Assembly (NCBI GenBank): GCA_029215795.1
Contig: JARDYH010000003.1
Location: forward strand, 101,650,609 to 101,714,608
DNA: 64,000 bases
Direction: 5' to 3'
DNA from: Anniella stebbinsi
Lineage: Eukaryota > Chordata > Lepidosauria > Squamata > Anniellidae
The notes below the pieces were generated by a model, which saw only the letters and a program-made list of their open reading frames with translations, ran no database searches and was not told where the DNA came from. A program made the position numbers and the translations under genes. Of the stretch, positions 43,246 to 54,187 are shown piece after piece. How positions within the stretch are numbered: the first letter of the stretch is position 1; each line of letters opens with the position of its first letter.

Positions 43246-43584
43246 GTAAGTTTATGATAAAAGCTGCGCAGGAATTGTTTCTGGTGCGTCCCCCCCCCCC
43301 CCCAGCAATTAAGAAGATTCTTAAGATATTTAATGGTTGTTTTCTTAAACCGTCTTTTTTTTTTTTTTAAGTAGGAATGATTTCTGGTGCAAGTCTCAGG
43401 ACATGATCCATCACCTCCCATGCATGTACCTCATAGAATTTCATAGGAGAGAATCCCAATAAAGCATTATGGAACCTCTCCTTCTAATCCTTGGCAGGGC
43501 ACATTTTGTCCCAACACACAGCAGTGTGCATGATTCCCATAGGGATATCCAATGGCTCACTCTTTCTCAGGGCCATATATTTAT

Positions 43585-43800
43585 TTATTATATTTTATCT
43601 GTTTTTCAAGCAAAAATGGTCTCCCAGTGCAGCTCACAGCAAGTAAAATCTGACAATACCCAATCCTCCTGGGCTTACAAACTAAGAAGAAAAGACCAGG
43701 TAGAAAAAAATGTAATTAAAACAGAAAAAGGGAAGGGAATAGTAAAGAAGGGGATTGTATTTGACAATGCCACAATGAAAAAAATGAATCATTAACAAGC
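43585..43800 (-). mobile_element. old L2/L3-like LINE 3' UTR fragment, minus strand
   Basis: TTTATTTATTATATTTTATCTG, then AAATGGTCTCCCAGTGCAGCTCACAG, then an A-rich stretch. It resembles the antisense 3' UTR text at 46700 and 41860. Low confidence in the family. Confidence 0.35.
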
Positions 43801-44562
43801 ATTTACATCCAGTGGGGGACAGACTGACCTTGGAAGTAACAAATGAGAATTGCACCAATAAAACAGATCAAGCACAACACTCCACAGTTGTTGGATTAGC
43901 AAGTAGTTATTTGAGAATTGTGATGTATTTCAAATACATTTTCCTTTGTTATGTGAAGCTTATCCTTCCTTGCTTCTGTTTTAGCTGAGATGGTTCTGGT
44001 ACAACTATCTACAAGTCCTTGGTCATCTGACTGGTGATTTAGGCTTGATAGTCCATCGACCTATTATTGAACCAGAGTGAAGCAAACTCCTTGCAATTGC
44101 TCATTCTCTGGTTGATGGCTGAGACCAGGGTGGTTTTCAGCTTCCCATTGTGTACGTCATGGGAGGAAAGGGATGCAATGAAATATCCTCGAACTGCTGG
44201 GTCTCCAAAATTGGGGAGGATCCCATTCCTCCAAAAATAGAATATGAAATGGGGTGTGTGGGGGATATTAGGAGGGTGCGTGCTGTGCCAGCTTCCCCTC
44301 ATTCCCCATGTCCCAGTTAAAAAGACACCTGCTCTGCCAAAGGCTTCAGCAGCAAGAACAGAGCTCAGGCTGCCACCTTGTGTCCTCTTCCCAAGAGCAC
44401 CTCTTGAATGGTGCTGCCATGCTCACAGACCCTTTGAGGAAGAAGTATGGCTGTAACAAGAGCTCTGCTCCTACTGCTCCTCTGAAGTCACCAACTACTA
44501 TCTGTTACTGGTGTCAAATGAACAAAGATGTCTACTTAAAGCCCTGCGATATTCTCTTCTAG
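43801..44562. other. intronic stretch without recognised features
   Basis: Nothing is supported. It ends with the pyrimidine-rich acceptor ATATTCTCTTCTAG of the next exon. Confidence 0.5.
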
Positions 44563-44730
44563 CACACATTCTATCATAGCACTGGAGAGCTCTATGTAGG
44601 AGGTTTACAATCTCGGCGTAATACAGGTGATAGATGCTTGACAGACTCTGGCAAAGGAGAGCTGCCCATTCTAGAGCGATGTGATGAAGCCACTGCAAAA
44701 GAACTGAATATGCACTGGGATTTCAAACAA
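44563..44730 (+). CDS. GALNT8: GALNT8-like, seventh visible exon (lectin domain middle)
   Basis: The acceptor is ATTCTCTTCTAG and the donor GTAAGC, phase 0. The 56 codons give HTFYHSTGELYVGGLQSRRN, then TGDRCLTDSGKGELPILERC and a Trp-containing end LNMHWDFKQ. R-C-L-x-D is the second beta-trefoil repeat's CLD-type motif; the expected QxW is HxW here. Human GALNT8 has corresponding residues with a similar degenerate lectin pattern. Confidence 0.93.
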
Positions 44731-44932
44731 GTAAGCTCCTAATTTATGATGCATACATAGCAATTCAGAAAGAACAGATTATCAAAAATATCCATTGCTT
44801 AGGAAGACATTGCTAATTCTTTTCTTAACAAAGCTGCCTTATGGTTTGTGAATCCAAATTTCTGGAGCACATAGATATTTGCACATCATATCAAGGTCAC
44901 ACACTTTGCTTCTGCAGCTGTTAAAAAGTGAC

Positions 44933-45003
44933 CATGGGACATACTGACTTGCAATGATGGGAGTTGTAGTCCAACACCTTTGGAGGGCACCAGGTTGGGG
45001 AAG
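44933..45003. mobile_element. half copy of short fold-back repeat
   Basis: GATGGGAGTTGTAGTCCAAC...TTTGGAGGGCACCAGGTTGGGG is one arm of the family at 424-538. Confidence 0.55.
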
Positions 45004-45281
45004 GGCTGCTCTAAACAAAAAAAGAGAAGTAGGTGGCCCTAAGTTGTTCGTTATCAGTTTTCCACAACCCCACAGTCACCTCTGCATATCATATTCTCCA
45101 TCCTGTCCTCATGGTTTATCTGCTTTGGGAGAATGAGAATTTCACTTGCACTTTCTGCCTCCTTAGGGAGGATGTGGCATTAAGGCTTGGGAGCCTTAAC
45201 TCCCAATTTCCCTGCTTTTTGGTGCTTGGTTGGAAACTGTGGAGCCTTAACGTTTTTGTAAACCGTAGGTTTTTTGTTTAA

Positions 45282-45606
45282 TGATTTTAAATAAAGCATG
45301 GGTAAGTAAGCCAAGTCACTATGTGCAAGCCAGGTCACTATCTTCCAGTCCTAACTGTGCTCTCACTTTCCTGACCGCTCACTAACTGTCTTTGTTCTCC
45401 TTCTACCTGACTTTTTCCAACTGCCACTAACCCTGCCCATCATCCCATTTTTGCCTCATCTTATGCCTATAACTCCCAGCATGGTTTGGGCAATTTAATT
45501 TGTTTAAAAGTTAACTCACAGGCCTAGCACCGGCCTACTACTGTTAGATTTTACTTTGCAGACATATATTTTAGGGGCCCTGAACAACGCCAGGTATATA
45601 AGCTAG
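45282..45606 (+). mobile_element. Helitron 3' end fragment
   Basis: Nearly collinear with 41365-41688, including AAATAAAGCATGGGT...AGTAAGCCAAGTCACTATG and CTACTGTTAGAT...TTTTAGGGGCCC. It ends GTATATAAGCTAG followed by T. The stem near the end is weaker than in the long copy. Confidence 0.7.
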
Positions 45607-46234
45607 TATGCTAATATTATTGCATGTCAGCTATCAAATGCAGTCAGTATTAAATACTACTAAATACTATTGCTGTTATGGCGCATGTGCCAGGCATGTG
45701 CAAGGATGGCCTGGGAAATTTGTACAGCACAGATTTTGGAGGCCCCGCTTTGTGGGGGTGGCCATGACCTTTCCTTAGCCTCTGTTTAGGCATACGAAGT
45801 GGGATGGATGGAAAGTGAAAGCAACAAAAATACTGGGTGTTAGTTCTTGCATTCACCCAGAATAAATGTACTCAAAGCAAAAGTATTTGGGGGGAAATGG
45901 GCTTCCACAGCAACGCATATAGCATCTCTCTCTGCTACTGTCCAGCTGCCAAGACAAGCTCCCAGGCTTGGGCTTGTCCTTTTTCCTCTGCTCTCTTTAT
46001 GTTTCTTCTTCTTCTCCTTCCTTCAGTCTGTCCACTCTCCTCCTCTATGCTCCTTCCTGCTTTCTACTAGAGGAGGCTTTAAGCTTAGGGCTTAGAAGCA
46101 CCACCCTGTTCACCAGCCATCTTGGCTAGTCTTCCATCAAGTGGCTTCAAGCTTCTCCATGTTTGTTTGTTTTTAACTTTAAAGAATTATAGACCACCTT
46201 TAAGGATAAAAACTCTCCTTAAGGTTGTTTCTAG
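45607..46234. other. intronic stretch without recognised features
   Basis: No gene, RNA or clear repeat. A pyrimidine-rich tract at 45975-46060 gives a chance open frame. Confidence 0.5.
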
Positions 46235-46589
46235 GGCTGCCTCTACAAGAGAGGTTTAATGCGCTTTGAAGGTTCATTAAAATTTTTACCTCTACAAGAA
46301 CGGAGCGCAAATCGGGCGTAGAGGCGCGTTATCTCTCCGATAATGCGCATTTTCGAATGCGCGTTAAATCGCGAGTTTTATTTTGCTCCGGCTGTTAAAG
46401 CGCATTTTTCCCGTGTGAACAAGCGCTTATGCGCATTAACTTCTTGTAAAGCGCTTTTTGGACATCTATTAATGCGTTTCGCCGCCTCTCGCCGCCTCCC
46501 GTGCAGAGGGATTAGGAGTAAATGCGCGTCTGCGATAATGCGCATAATCGCCGAACCGGGCGCAAAAGCGAATCTTTGTAGAGGGAGCC
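46235..46589 (+). mobile_element. CpG-rich inverted-repeat element, copy 5 (355 bp)
   Basis: The ends GGCTGCCTCTACAAGAGAGG and ...CTTTGTAGAGGGAGCC are close inverted repeats. The flanks TAG/CAA do not match, so the target duplication has decayed or the edges are off by a base. The interior carries GCCGCCTCTCGCCGCCTCCC, a 10-bp tandem duplication also seen in copy 7. Confidence 0.85.
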
Positions 46590-46689
46590 CAATAAGCAAT
46601 AAAACATCAAGAACACATTTCAAAGCATAAATAAGAACAAGCAAATAAAACTAAAATATTGAATCTAATACAAATATTAAAAACTCATT

Positions 46690-47080
46690 TATAGTTGCAC
46701 GTAAAATATTTATTTTAGGTATTACATTTCTGTATCACCAAAATGCTGAAACACTCTGGGCAGTTCGCTACAATTAAAACCATAAGATACAGTACAAGAA
46801 AACATAATATAAAACTTTAAAAGTTTAAGACTACAGCAGAATAAAAACAAGCAGCAGTGTAAAGGTTTACAATACAGCAACATATTTTAAAACATCAGAA
46901 ATTGAAAGACTAAGATCATTTCCATTAAGCAGCCAAATAAACCAACTTAGGAGAAAGCCTCCAAGAGGAAATAAATGTCAAGGCTCTCCTAAAGGCCTGC
47001 AAGCAGAGCCAGCTCAAGACACTCTGCTTCCTGAGGTAAAGGACAAGACGGCTCTTCTCAGTCCATGTACAGAAGCCAAT
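46690..47080 (-). mobile_element. old L2/L3-like LINE 3' fragment, minus strand
   Basis: Antisense 3' UTR-like text (TATTTATTTTAGGTATTACATTTC, AACACTCTGGGCAGTTCGCTACAATTAAAAC) is followed by AGAAAGCCTCC...CTCCTAAAGGCCTG. No coding motif is intact. Confidence 0.45.
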
Positions 47081-47297
47081 TGAACTGCAATTGAATCTTA
47101 CTTCGACACTGGTAATGTAATAGTGTCCTACACCACGCCTGTTCGGGCAGCAGGCTTATTAGGGGTCTCAAGACAGGCTACTTGGCATAGAGCACTCTGT
47201 AGTCCAAGAGAGGGGAACAGCTGGGGGCTCAGGAGGAATAGCTGAGGGGGCTGCTGCCATTGACCCCAGTATCTGCTGCCTGAGGTAGTCGTCTCAG

Positions 47298-47637
47298 GGT
47301 GCCTGTACATGAGAGGTTTAAAGCTCTTTCAAATCTCATTAAAATTTTTACCTCTACAAGAGCGGAATGCAAATCGGGGGTAGAGGCGCGTTTTCTCTCT
47401 GATTATGCGCATTATCGAATGCGCATTAAATAGCAAGTTTTCCGGCCGTTAAAGCGCATTTTGACCATGTAAACAAGCGATTCTCTGCATTTCAGCCACT
47501 TTAAAGTGCGTTTCAAACAACCAGTCAGGCCACCAGTTATGCGCTTAACCGCCTCCCGCGTATAGTCATTATCGTAACAGAGAAGATTCGCATAATCGGA
47601 CAACCAGGCGCCAAAATGAATTCTTGTAGATGGAGCC
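47298..47637 (+). mobile_element. CpG-rich inverted-repeat element, copy 6 (340 bp)
   Basis: The ends are GGTGCCTGTACATGAGAGG and ...TTCTTGTAGATGGAGCC. The flanking TCA (one base further out on the left) and TCA match. It lacks the GCTCC segment after the CGAGTTTT box, giving a shorter length. CpG decay is intermediate. Confidence 0.82.
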
Positions 47638-49224
47638 TCACTCTCTCGAATGGTAGGGCCAGCCCTGCCTGCAAGGAAGGGACTTGATGTACCTGAAGAG
47701 GTAGAGTATTTCACAGACTTCAAGCCACTACTGAAAATGTCATTTTTTATTTTTATTTTTGCCAGTGTCCTGCTTTAGCTAATTCCGGTTCTATGTTTGG
47801 GAAGTAAAGGGGCAAGATTTAGTAGGCAAATCAATTAAGCACACACAAAGGGTTCAGAGAACCACAAAATGTCAAGGTACAAGCAATGGTCAAAGCACAA
47901 TATTGTCAGTCAAAGAGAAGCCCAAAAGCATGGCCAAGGTAAACACAGGCATGGCAGGTAAACACAGATAAGTAGTCAGATACAATACATAGTCCTTGAA
48001 GCAAAGTCAAGCAAGAATCCAAGGATCAGTAGCACAGAGGTTCCATCAGAAGGCAAGTTCACAGATACAAATCACTGGCAAAGGTAATTGTTCCAGCAAT
48101 GGCTAGCCTAAAACTGAGGGCTTATATATCATGGATAACGAAGGCAAGGGCTGAAGCTGGCATACCAGCCTATGCTGGTAAAAGATACTCTTGGCTTCAG
48201 CTTAATACCCTCTTCCACCCCCAGACTGCCTTCCACCAATTCAAGAGTTCTGTCAATCTTGGGTTTGCTGAGTTTTTTGTTTGTTTGTTTGCTTATTTTT
48301 TTTGAGGTCAAGTTTGATTCATGCTGAGCTTATGATTGTATTTAATTTTTTTAAAAAAATCCATACAGAACTGCATACACATTTTTGTAATGTGTGCATT
48401 AATGTATGCATTAATATAAGCATTTTTAAATATACACATTTTGGGGCATATGTTCCTTTTGACTAATGCATGTTTCTTCTCATGTTGGACATGTATGCAT
48501 TTCATTTTTGAACATTTTTCAAATGTGCACATATCGTTGAACTCATTATTCATTTGATTTGTGAAGCACGTTGCAATCTTGGAAATGTACAGATTTTCCA
48601 ACTGCAAGTTGTGTTTGGGTCTGTGTTCAGATCCAGGAGGTACAAACTGGGTGAATCCATTAAATAACTCAACAGAGCAAATCTTTCACACACCCCTACT
48701 AAACAGGCCCCAAACTGACTCAAGAGATTGCACTGGCCTCTGCCAGATTGCACCAGCTCCTATAAAGGGGAATGCTGCCTGGTGCGGGGAAGGGCTGCAG
48801 GCAGGGTTGACCAAGGGCAAAGGGCATTCAGAAGAGGGACCTTTGGTGAGTCCAGAGGTGTGTGCGTGTGTGTAGGCTTGGTATGTGTTTAGGAAGGCTA
48901 GATGGCCAGGGATGTGGTGCCACTATAAGAATAGTGTGGAATCACAACGTTGTGTGTGACAATATTGGTTGAGGTGACAATATTGGTTGAGGTGACAGCA
49001 GTTTAGACATCACTGTTGTGTTCCCCTTTCTCTTTTACCCCACCGCCTCAGTAACCTTGGAGATTTAGTGCAGTCCCCTCAAGTATATGGGTGCGGTTAA
49101 TGAATGCCAGGTCAGCCAAATGGTGGAAAGGGGCTGGATGAATGGGGGGAGGGGGGAGCTTCTCCCAAATGTGGCCTCCTGGTTAATTTGTAATGCACCA
49201 GGCTCAATCTGGAGGTGAGGAGGA
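47638..49224. other. intronic stretch, unclassified
   Basis: It holds ATGCA-rich low-complexity text at 48355-48500 and a TGACAATATTGGTTGAGG tandem duplication at 48957-48992. No gene or clear mobile element is seen. Confidence 0.4.
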
Positions 49225-49355
49225 AGAGCAGATCTGGCCAGATCTACACTATTGCTTTAAAACGGTTTATAACGGTAGTGACAACTATTGGGACCCAGGA
49301 CACACTCCAGATACAGTTTTCAAAACGTTTCTGAAGTGTCATATCCTGTGTGGTG
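49225..49355. mobile_element. small hAT-like element, one copy
   Basis: GGCCAGATCTACACTATTGC, ACAACTATTGGGACCCAGGACACACTC, then AAACGTTTCTGAAGTGTCATATCCTG. It is related to the split element at 6688-6748/9476-9534. The right end is eroded. Confidence 0.5.
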
Positions 49356-49421
49356 GTCTCTTTAAAGATTCATCTCTTCAATAAGGTACCTTGTTTACCA
49401 CTCAGCCAATTCTGAATGATT

Positions 49422-49776
49422 GGCCCCCTCCACAAGGATGTGCTTTTGCGCCCGGTTCGGGGATTATGCGCATTATCGCGGAGGCGCATTTACTCCTAAT
49501 CCCTCTGCACGGGAGGCGGCAAGAGGCGGCGAAGCGCATTAATTGATGTCCAAAAAGTGCTTTACAAGAAGTTAATGCGCATAATCGCTTGTTCACACAG
49601 CAAAAATGCGCTTTAACGGCCGGAGCAAAATAAAAGTCGCTATTTAACGCGCATTCGATAATGCGCATAATCCGGGAGATAACGCGCCTCTACGCCCGTT
49701 TTGCGCTCCGCTGGTGTGGAGGTAAAATTTATAATGAGCCTTCAAAGAGCATTAAACCTCTCTTGTGGAGGTAGCC
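49422..49776 (-). mobile_element. CpG-rich inverted-repeat element, copy 7 (355 bp)
   Basis: The ends GGCCCCCTCCACAAGGATG and ...CTCTTGTGGAGGTAGCC are flanked by perfect ATT duplications (49419-49421 and 49777-49779). It is the best preserved together with copy 3, with abundant CpG. It contains GGAGGCGGCAAGAGGCGGCG, the reverse complement of the tandem duplication of copy 5. Confidence 0.88.
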
Positions 49777-49984
49777 ATTGTTCCTGTTGTTGGAAATAGT
49801 TTGGGATCTAGATTGTCCATCCCCTTGCCTAATAGTATCCATGCCTGAGCTGACAGAGCTTGTCTCAAGCATGGTGTTGAAGACCCCAATGTAAAGTGCC
49901 TTTAAAGCCCTAAACAGGTATTCACTCTTTCTAGCCTGCCTGCACTCTGAGGTCAGCAGTGAACCCTCCATTTGTGTGCTTGCT

Positions 49985-50140
49985 TGTAAGAGCAATTAGG
50001 CTGGTGGGCTTTCTTGGTAGTGGCCCCTTACTTGTGGAACTCTGTTCCATTTGACATCCTTCAGTTCCCATCATTACAGGCCTTCAGGTGGCTCCTAAAG
50101 ACTTATATTATCACCTTAGCCTATAACAAATTAGTTTATT
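49985..50140 (+). mobile_element. L2-like C-terminal fragment, plus strand
   Basis: Text such as TGGAACTCTGTTCCATTTGAC and CAGGCCTTCAGGTGGCTCCTAAAGAC resembles the LWNxLP...FRRxLKT end of L2 ORF2 in decayed form. Confidence 0.35.
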
Positions 50141-51033
50141 CATTGCCCTCTTGTAGATGCTGCTAGCTGGCTTAAATGTTTAAATGTTACAATTTTAATA
50201 TTTTGTTTTATCTTTTCTTACAGCAGGAGTGCAGAACTGGGAGACTGCATGTGGCCTCTATTGTTTCTGGTAGGGCCCATGGAGCCCATTTCTTCCTACA
50301 GCTGGACTGGAAGGGGGAAAAATGCTGCTATTGGCAATACTGGGACAGCAAAACCTCGCTAAGCATCACTGGGTGTTCAGAAGTGCTTTTGCCTCTCCCA
50401 TTCTGCACTGAGCCCACCTGCAAGACTGCTGTTTTCCCACCTCTTTTAGCAGCAGAGAAACAATCATCTTTCTGGAGATCACTGGGGCTTGGGAGAGGTG
50501 AATGTCTCTCCCAAACTGCAATGATCTCTAGTGCCCTTTCCACATCAACAATCTTTCCTGGGGTCATCCCTGTGCATCTAAGTGATGTACCGGGGATCCT
50601 GGGGGCAACCGGGGATGACCCAGGGACGATCCTGGGAAACCCTGGGATAGTGGAAATGGGGGATATCCTGGTTTTTCCACCATCCCAGGACCTGAAATGG
50701 GCATGGATCCGCACGGGGTGGGAGGCGCATGGGGGGTTCCCCTTACGTGTTTTGCTGCATTCCCTGCTCTTTCGCTTTAAAAATCCAAAATGGTGGACGC
50801 GATGGGTGTAACATCCCTGTTTGTATCCTGGGGGACAATCCCGGAAGCAGGTAAGTCTGGGATTGCCCCCTTCCCTCTACACCATAGAAAGAGCCTAGGT
50901 CTCAGTGGGCAGGGAGGGGGAGGCTTAAACCTCTATGTTCCCTATGTACTGAATTGAGTGGGGGAGGGGAGTGTGTGTGTCTGTATGTGGGGGGATGGAG
51001 AGTGTATGATGTGTGTGTGTGAGGAGAAGAGTT

Positions 51034-51088
<55 letters not shown>

Positions 51089-51417
51089 ATGCCAGTGAGG
51101 CTCCTGGCTTCTGATTCGGATGCAGATGCAAACCTCCGGGTGAAAAAGTTGTGCATTCCTATTTCATAGTGTTTTAAGGTTTACATTTTGTACACTGCTC
51201 TCTCTATGGCCAAACAGAAGCTCTTTGGGCTGGGAAACCAGAAACAGAGCATTGTGCTTCATCAGCCAGATATAACGGATCAGCTCATCAGGGAAAATGG
51301 TGGAAAGGCCCTTCTCCTCAAAATGCCATCTGGGGAGGATGTGGGAAAAGAGTGGAATGACCAGGAAGTTGGAGGATGAAAAGAAAGCAGGAGAAGCACT
51401 TCTTGCCTGGAAAATTA

Positions 51418-51460
<43 letters not shown>

Positions 51461-51461
51461 G

Positions 51462-51500
<39 letters not shown>

Positions 51501-52027
51501 GAAAGGTCTGTGTACAAAAGTGGGGGGGCTGTTTTTTTGTTTTTTTGCTTAGGCCCCACCCTCTGTTGGCGTGTGGCCCCCAGATGGAGAGCCACAGGGC
51601 AATGCAGCCATCTAGCAGAAAAGCGTTATTTACCCTTGATTTAGAGGTTATCTACATGAGGCTTTTCTCCTGCGATTGTGATTAGCTACTCACAGAAGTT
51701 TGCGGGAGGTTGACATCATCAACCTCCAAGGTCTCTCCCATGCTTTGTGACCATTGCAGCAGCTTTATTTGTAACAGGCATAATGAGCTATTTAAAAATC
51801 GTGAATTGAATCTCAATGTGTAATTATGGAGCATCTATATAACAGTGCCATCTAGTTGCTGTATAAAGAAACATATCGAACTTGCAGATAAAGGAAATCC
51901 CCAGGGGGAAAAAAGGAAAGTGCGTTTAAAGGGCCAAACTTGATCCTGCAAAGAATCTAGAAGCAGAGGTCCTGGTAAAGAAATGTATATTACACATTTC
52001 TTCCAAGAACTAAAGGTAATGTACAAG
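50141..52027. other. intronic stretch with microsatellites, no supported gene
   Basis: It contains (TG)n(AG)n runs at 51034-51086 and 51418-51498. The 50560-50860 segment is G-rich with repeated CCTGGG/CCGGG motifs and may be a non-autonomous DNA element. A 211-codon open frame at 50176-50811 shows no family features and is likely incidental. Confidence 0.4.
51418..51498. repeat. (TG)n(AG)n microsatellite
   Basis: TG units followed by AG units with one GGGG interruption. A similar compound run occurs at 51034-51086. Confidence 0.9.
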
Positions 52028-52080
52028 ATTCTTTCACTTTGATCCTTACAACAACCCTGTGAGATAGGTTGGGCTGAAGC
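52028..52080 (-). mobile_element. SINE half, left of the L2 insertion
   Basis: ATCCTTACAACAACCCTGTGAGATAGGTTGGGCTGA is the middle of the tRNA-like SINE on the minus strand. Its continuation is found right after the L2 at 56585-56670. Confidence 0.65.
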
Positions 52081-52142
52081 AAAGCCATCAACCTGCAGGA
52101 GAGGGAGGCCTGCTGCCAGAGGAGGAGGAGGAGAGGAGTGTG

Positions 52143-52194
<52 letters not shown>

Positions 52195-52427
52195 CTGGCC
52201 TCGCTGCTACCACCACCACCACCAGCCTCTAGAGGATTTCAGCCTGGCAGACTGCCACTCTTTGCAGGACCAGGCTCCCAGGTACTGAGCCAGCTGCTGT
52301 GGACAATTACATCAGTCCCCCTCCCTTCCTGGGAGGGATATTTAAGCTGCTGGCTGAGGGGGCCTGGGAAAGCCATCAACCTGCAGGAGAGGGAGGCCTG
52401 CTGCCAGAGGAGGAGGAGAGGAGTGTG

Positions 52428-52471
<44 letters not shown>

Positions 52472-53235
52472 CTGGCCTTGCTGCTACCACCACCACCACC
52501 AGCCTCTAGAGGATTTCAGCCTGGCAGACTGCCACTCTTTGCAGGACCAGGCTCCCAGGTACTGAGCCAGCTGCTGTGGACAATTACATCAGTCCCCCTC
52601 CCTTCCTGGGAGGGATATTTAAGCTGCTGGCTGAAGGGGCCTGGGAAAGCCATCAACCTGCAGGAGAGGGAGGCCTGCTGCCAGAGGAGGAGGAGAGGAG
52701 TGTGCCTGCCTGCCTGCCTGCCTGCCTGCCTCCTGGCCTTGCTGCTACCACCACCACCACCACCACCAGCCTCTAGAGGATTCAGCCTGGCAGACTGCCA
52801 CTCCTTGCAGGACCAGGCTCCCAGGTACTGAGCCAGCTGCTGTGGACAATTACATCAGTTCCCCTCCCTTCCTGGGAGGGATATTTAAGCTGCTGGCTGA
52901 GGGGGCCTGGGAAAGCCATCAACCTGCAGGAGAGGGAGGCCTGCTGCCAGAGGAGGAGGAGGAGAGGAGTGTGCCTGCCTGCCTGCCTGCCTCCTGGCCT
53001 CGCTGCTACCACCACCACCACCAGCCTCTAGAGGATTTCAGCCTGGCAGACTGCCACTCTTTGCAGGACCAGGCTCCCAGGTACTGAGCCAGCTGCTGTG
53101 GACAATTACATCAGTCCCCCTCCCTTCCTGGGAGGGATATTTAAGCTGCTGGCTGAGGGGGCCTGGGAAAGCCATCAACCTGCAGGAGAGGGAGGGCTGC
53201 TGCCAGACGAGGAGGAGAGGAGTGTGCCTGCCTGC
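52081..53235 (+). promoter_or_regulatory. tandem 5' monomer array of the L2 LINE
   Basis: The repeat begins AAAGCCATCAACCTGCAGGA at 52081, 52369, 52646, 52912 and 53168, giving periods of 288, 277, 266 and 256 bp. Each unit has a GAGGAGGAG box, a (TGCC)n tract, a (CAC)n tract, GCCTCTAGAGGAT and a TATA-like GGGATATTTAAGC. The (TGCC) counts fall from 13 to 11, 7, 5 and 3 going 5' to 3'. The last unit is cut off and runs into the LINE leader. By analogy with monomeric mouse L1 promoters this may drive transcription; that role is inference. Confidence 0.75.
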
Positions 53236-53338
53236 CGGCTTTCTGTTTTGTCTTCGGTTGTTTTTTTGTTTGTTTGTTTGTTTGTTTGTTTTGTTTTGTT
53301 TTGTTTTGTTTTTTTTACCCTTTCCCCAGGCTTGAGCT

Positions 53339-54187
53339 ATGTGCCTGGGAGGGAGGATACAGGGCCAGGTGAGGGGATCTGAGGGGAGCACAATCAGGGT
53401 AGTGACGGGTAGAGGGAGATATGGCGTTGTGAGGAGGACTTGCCAGGTTAGGGAAACAGGGCCCAGACAGTTAATGGCTGTGCCTTGTTCCAGTCCCCCT
53501 CACACCCACAGGCTTGTTGGTTGCCTTATCAGCCAGCCCTCAGGCCTCCGGGTGCTGCTTTTAAATGCCAGATCAGTGCATAATAAGATCTCCCTCATCC
53601 ACGATTTAATTGTGGATGAGGCAGCCGATCTGGCATGTATAACCGAGACCTGGGTGGGAGAGCAGGGAGGAGTTAGTCTCTCCCAGTTATGCCCACCGGG
53701 GTACTTGGTTCAGCATCAGGGTAGACTTGAGGGCCGGGGAGGGGGGGTTGCTGTGGTCTATAGGAATTCCATCCCCCTCTGTGGGCTCCCTGTCCATGCG
53801 ACTACTGGTCTGGAGTGTTTGCACCTTGTGTTGGGCCAACGGGACAGATTAGGGATTCTGTTGGTGTACCGCCCACCCCGCTGCTCAACAGACTCCCTAG
53901 CTGAGCTGACAGAGGTGGTCTCTGGTGTACTGTTGAGGTCCCCCAGACTCTTGGTTCTGGGGGATGTCAACATTCATGCCGAGGGCACTTTATCTGGGGC
54001 AGCTCAGGATTTCATGGTTTCCATGACAACCATGGGACTGTCCCAACATACCATCGGCCCAACGCATGTAGCAGGGCATACTCTAGACCTGGTTTTTTTC
54101 AACTGGACATGGAGATGGGGATCTGAAAGTGGGGAACTTTACATCAACCCCTCTGTCATGGTCAGATCACCACCTGCTGAGGTTTAG
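53339..54187 (+). pseudogene. L2 endonuclease frame, ends by frameshift
   Basis: The APE-type endonuclease starts at about residue 68 with GLRVLLLNARSVHNKISLIH. Motifs: ITETWV (catalytic Glu), GGVAVVYRN, LGILLVYRPPRC and LVLGDVNIHAE (GDxN). The frame then drifts to non-homologous residues (NWTWRWGSESGELY...) because a small indel moved the SDH-containing end to the frame starting at 54129. ORF2 is thus split inside the endonuclease. The true start codon is uncertain. Confidence 0.8.

Noticed and set aside
43128..43370. 80-codon open frame over the sixth visible exon
   Set aside because: It is in a different register; the exon's true frame (C-I-D-Q-G ... C-H-G) is phase-compatible with its neighbours.
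50176..50811. 211-codon open frame as a gene
   Set aside because: It begins in AT-rich intron, lacks recognisable domains, and crosses a G-rich repeat-like segment; no splice logic links it to the GALNT8-like gene.
52138..53087. Long Pro-Ala-Cys-Leu repeat open frames on both strands
   Set aside because: They are translations of the (TGCC)n and (CAC)n tracts in the L2 monomers.
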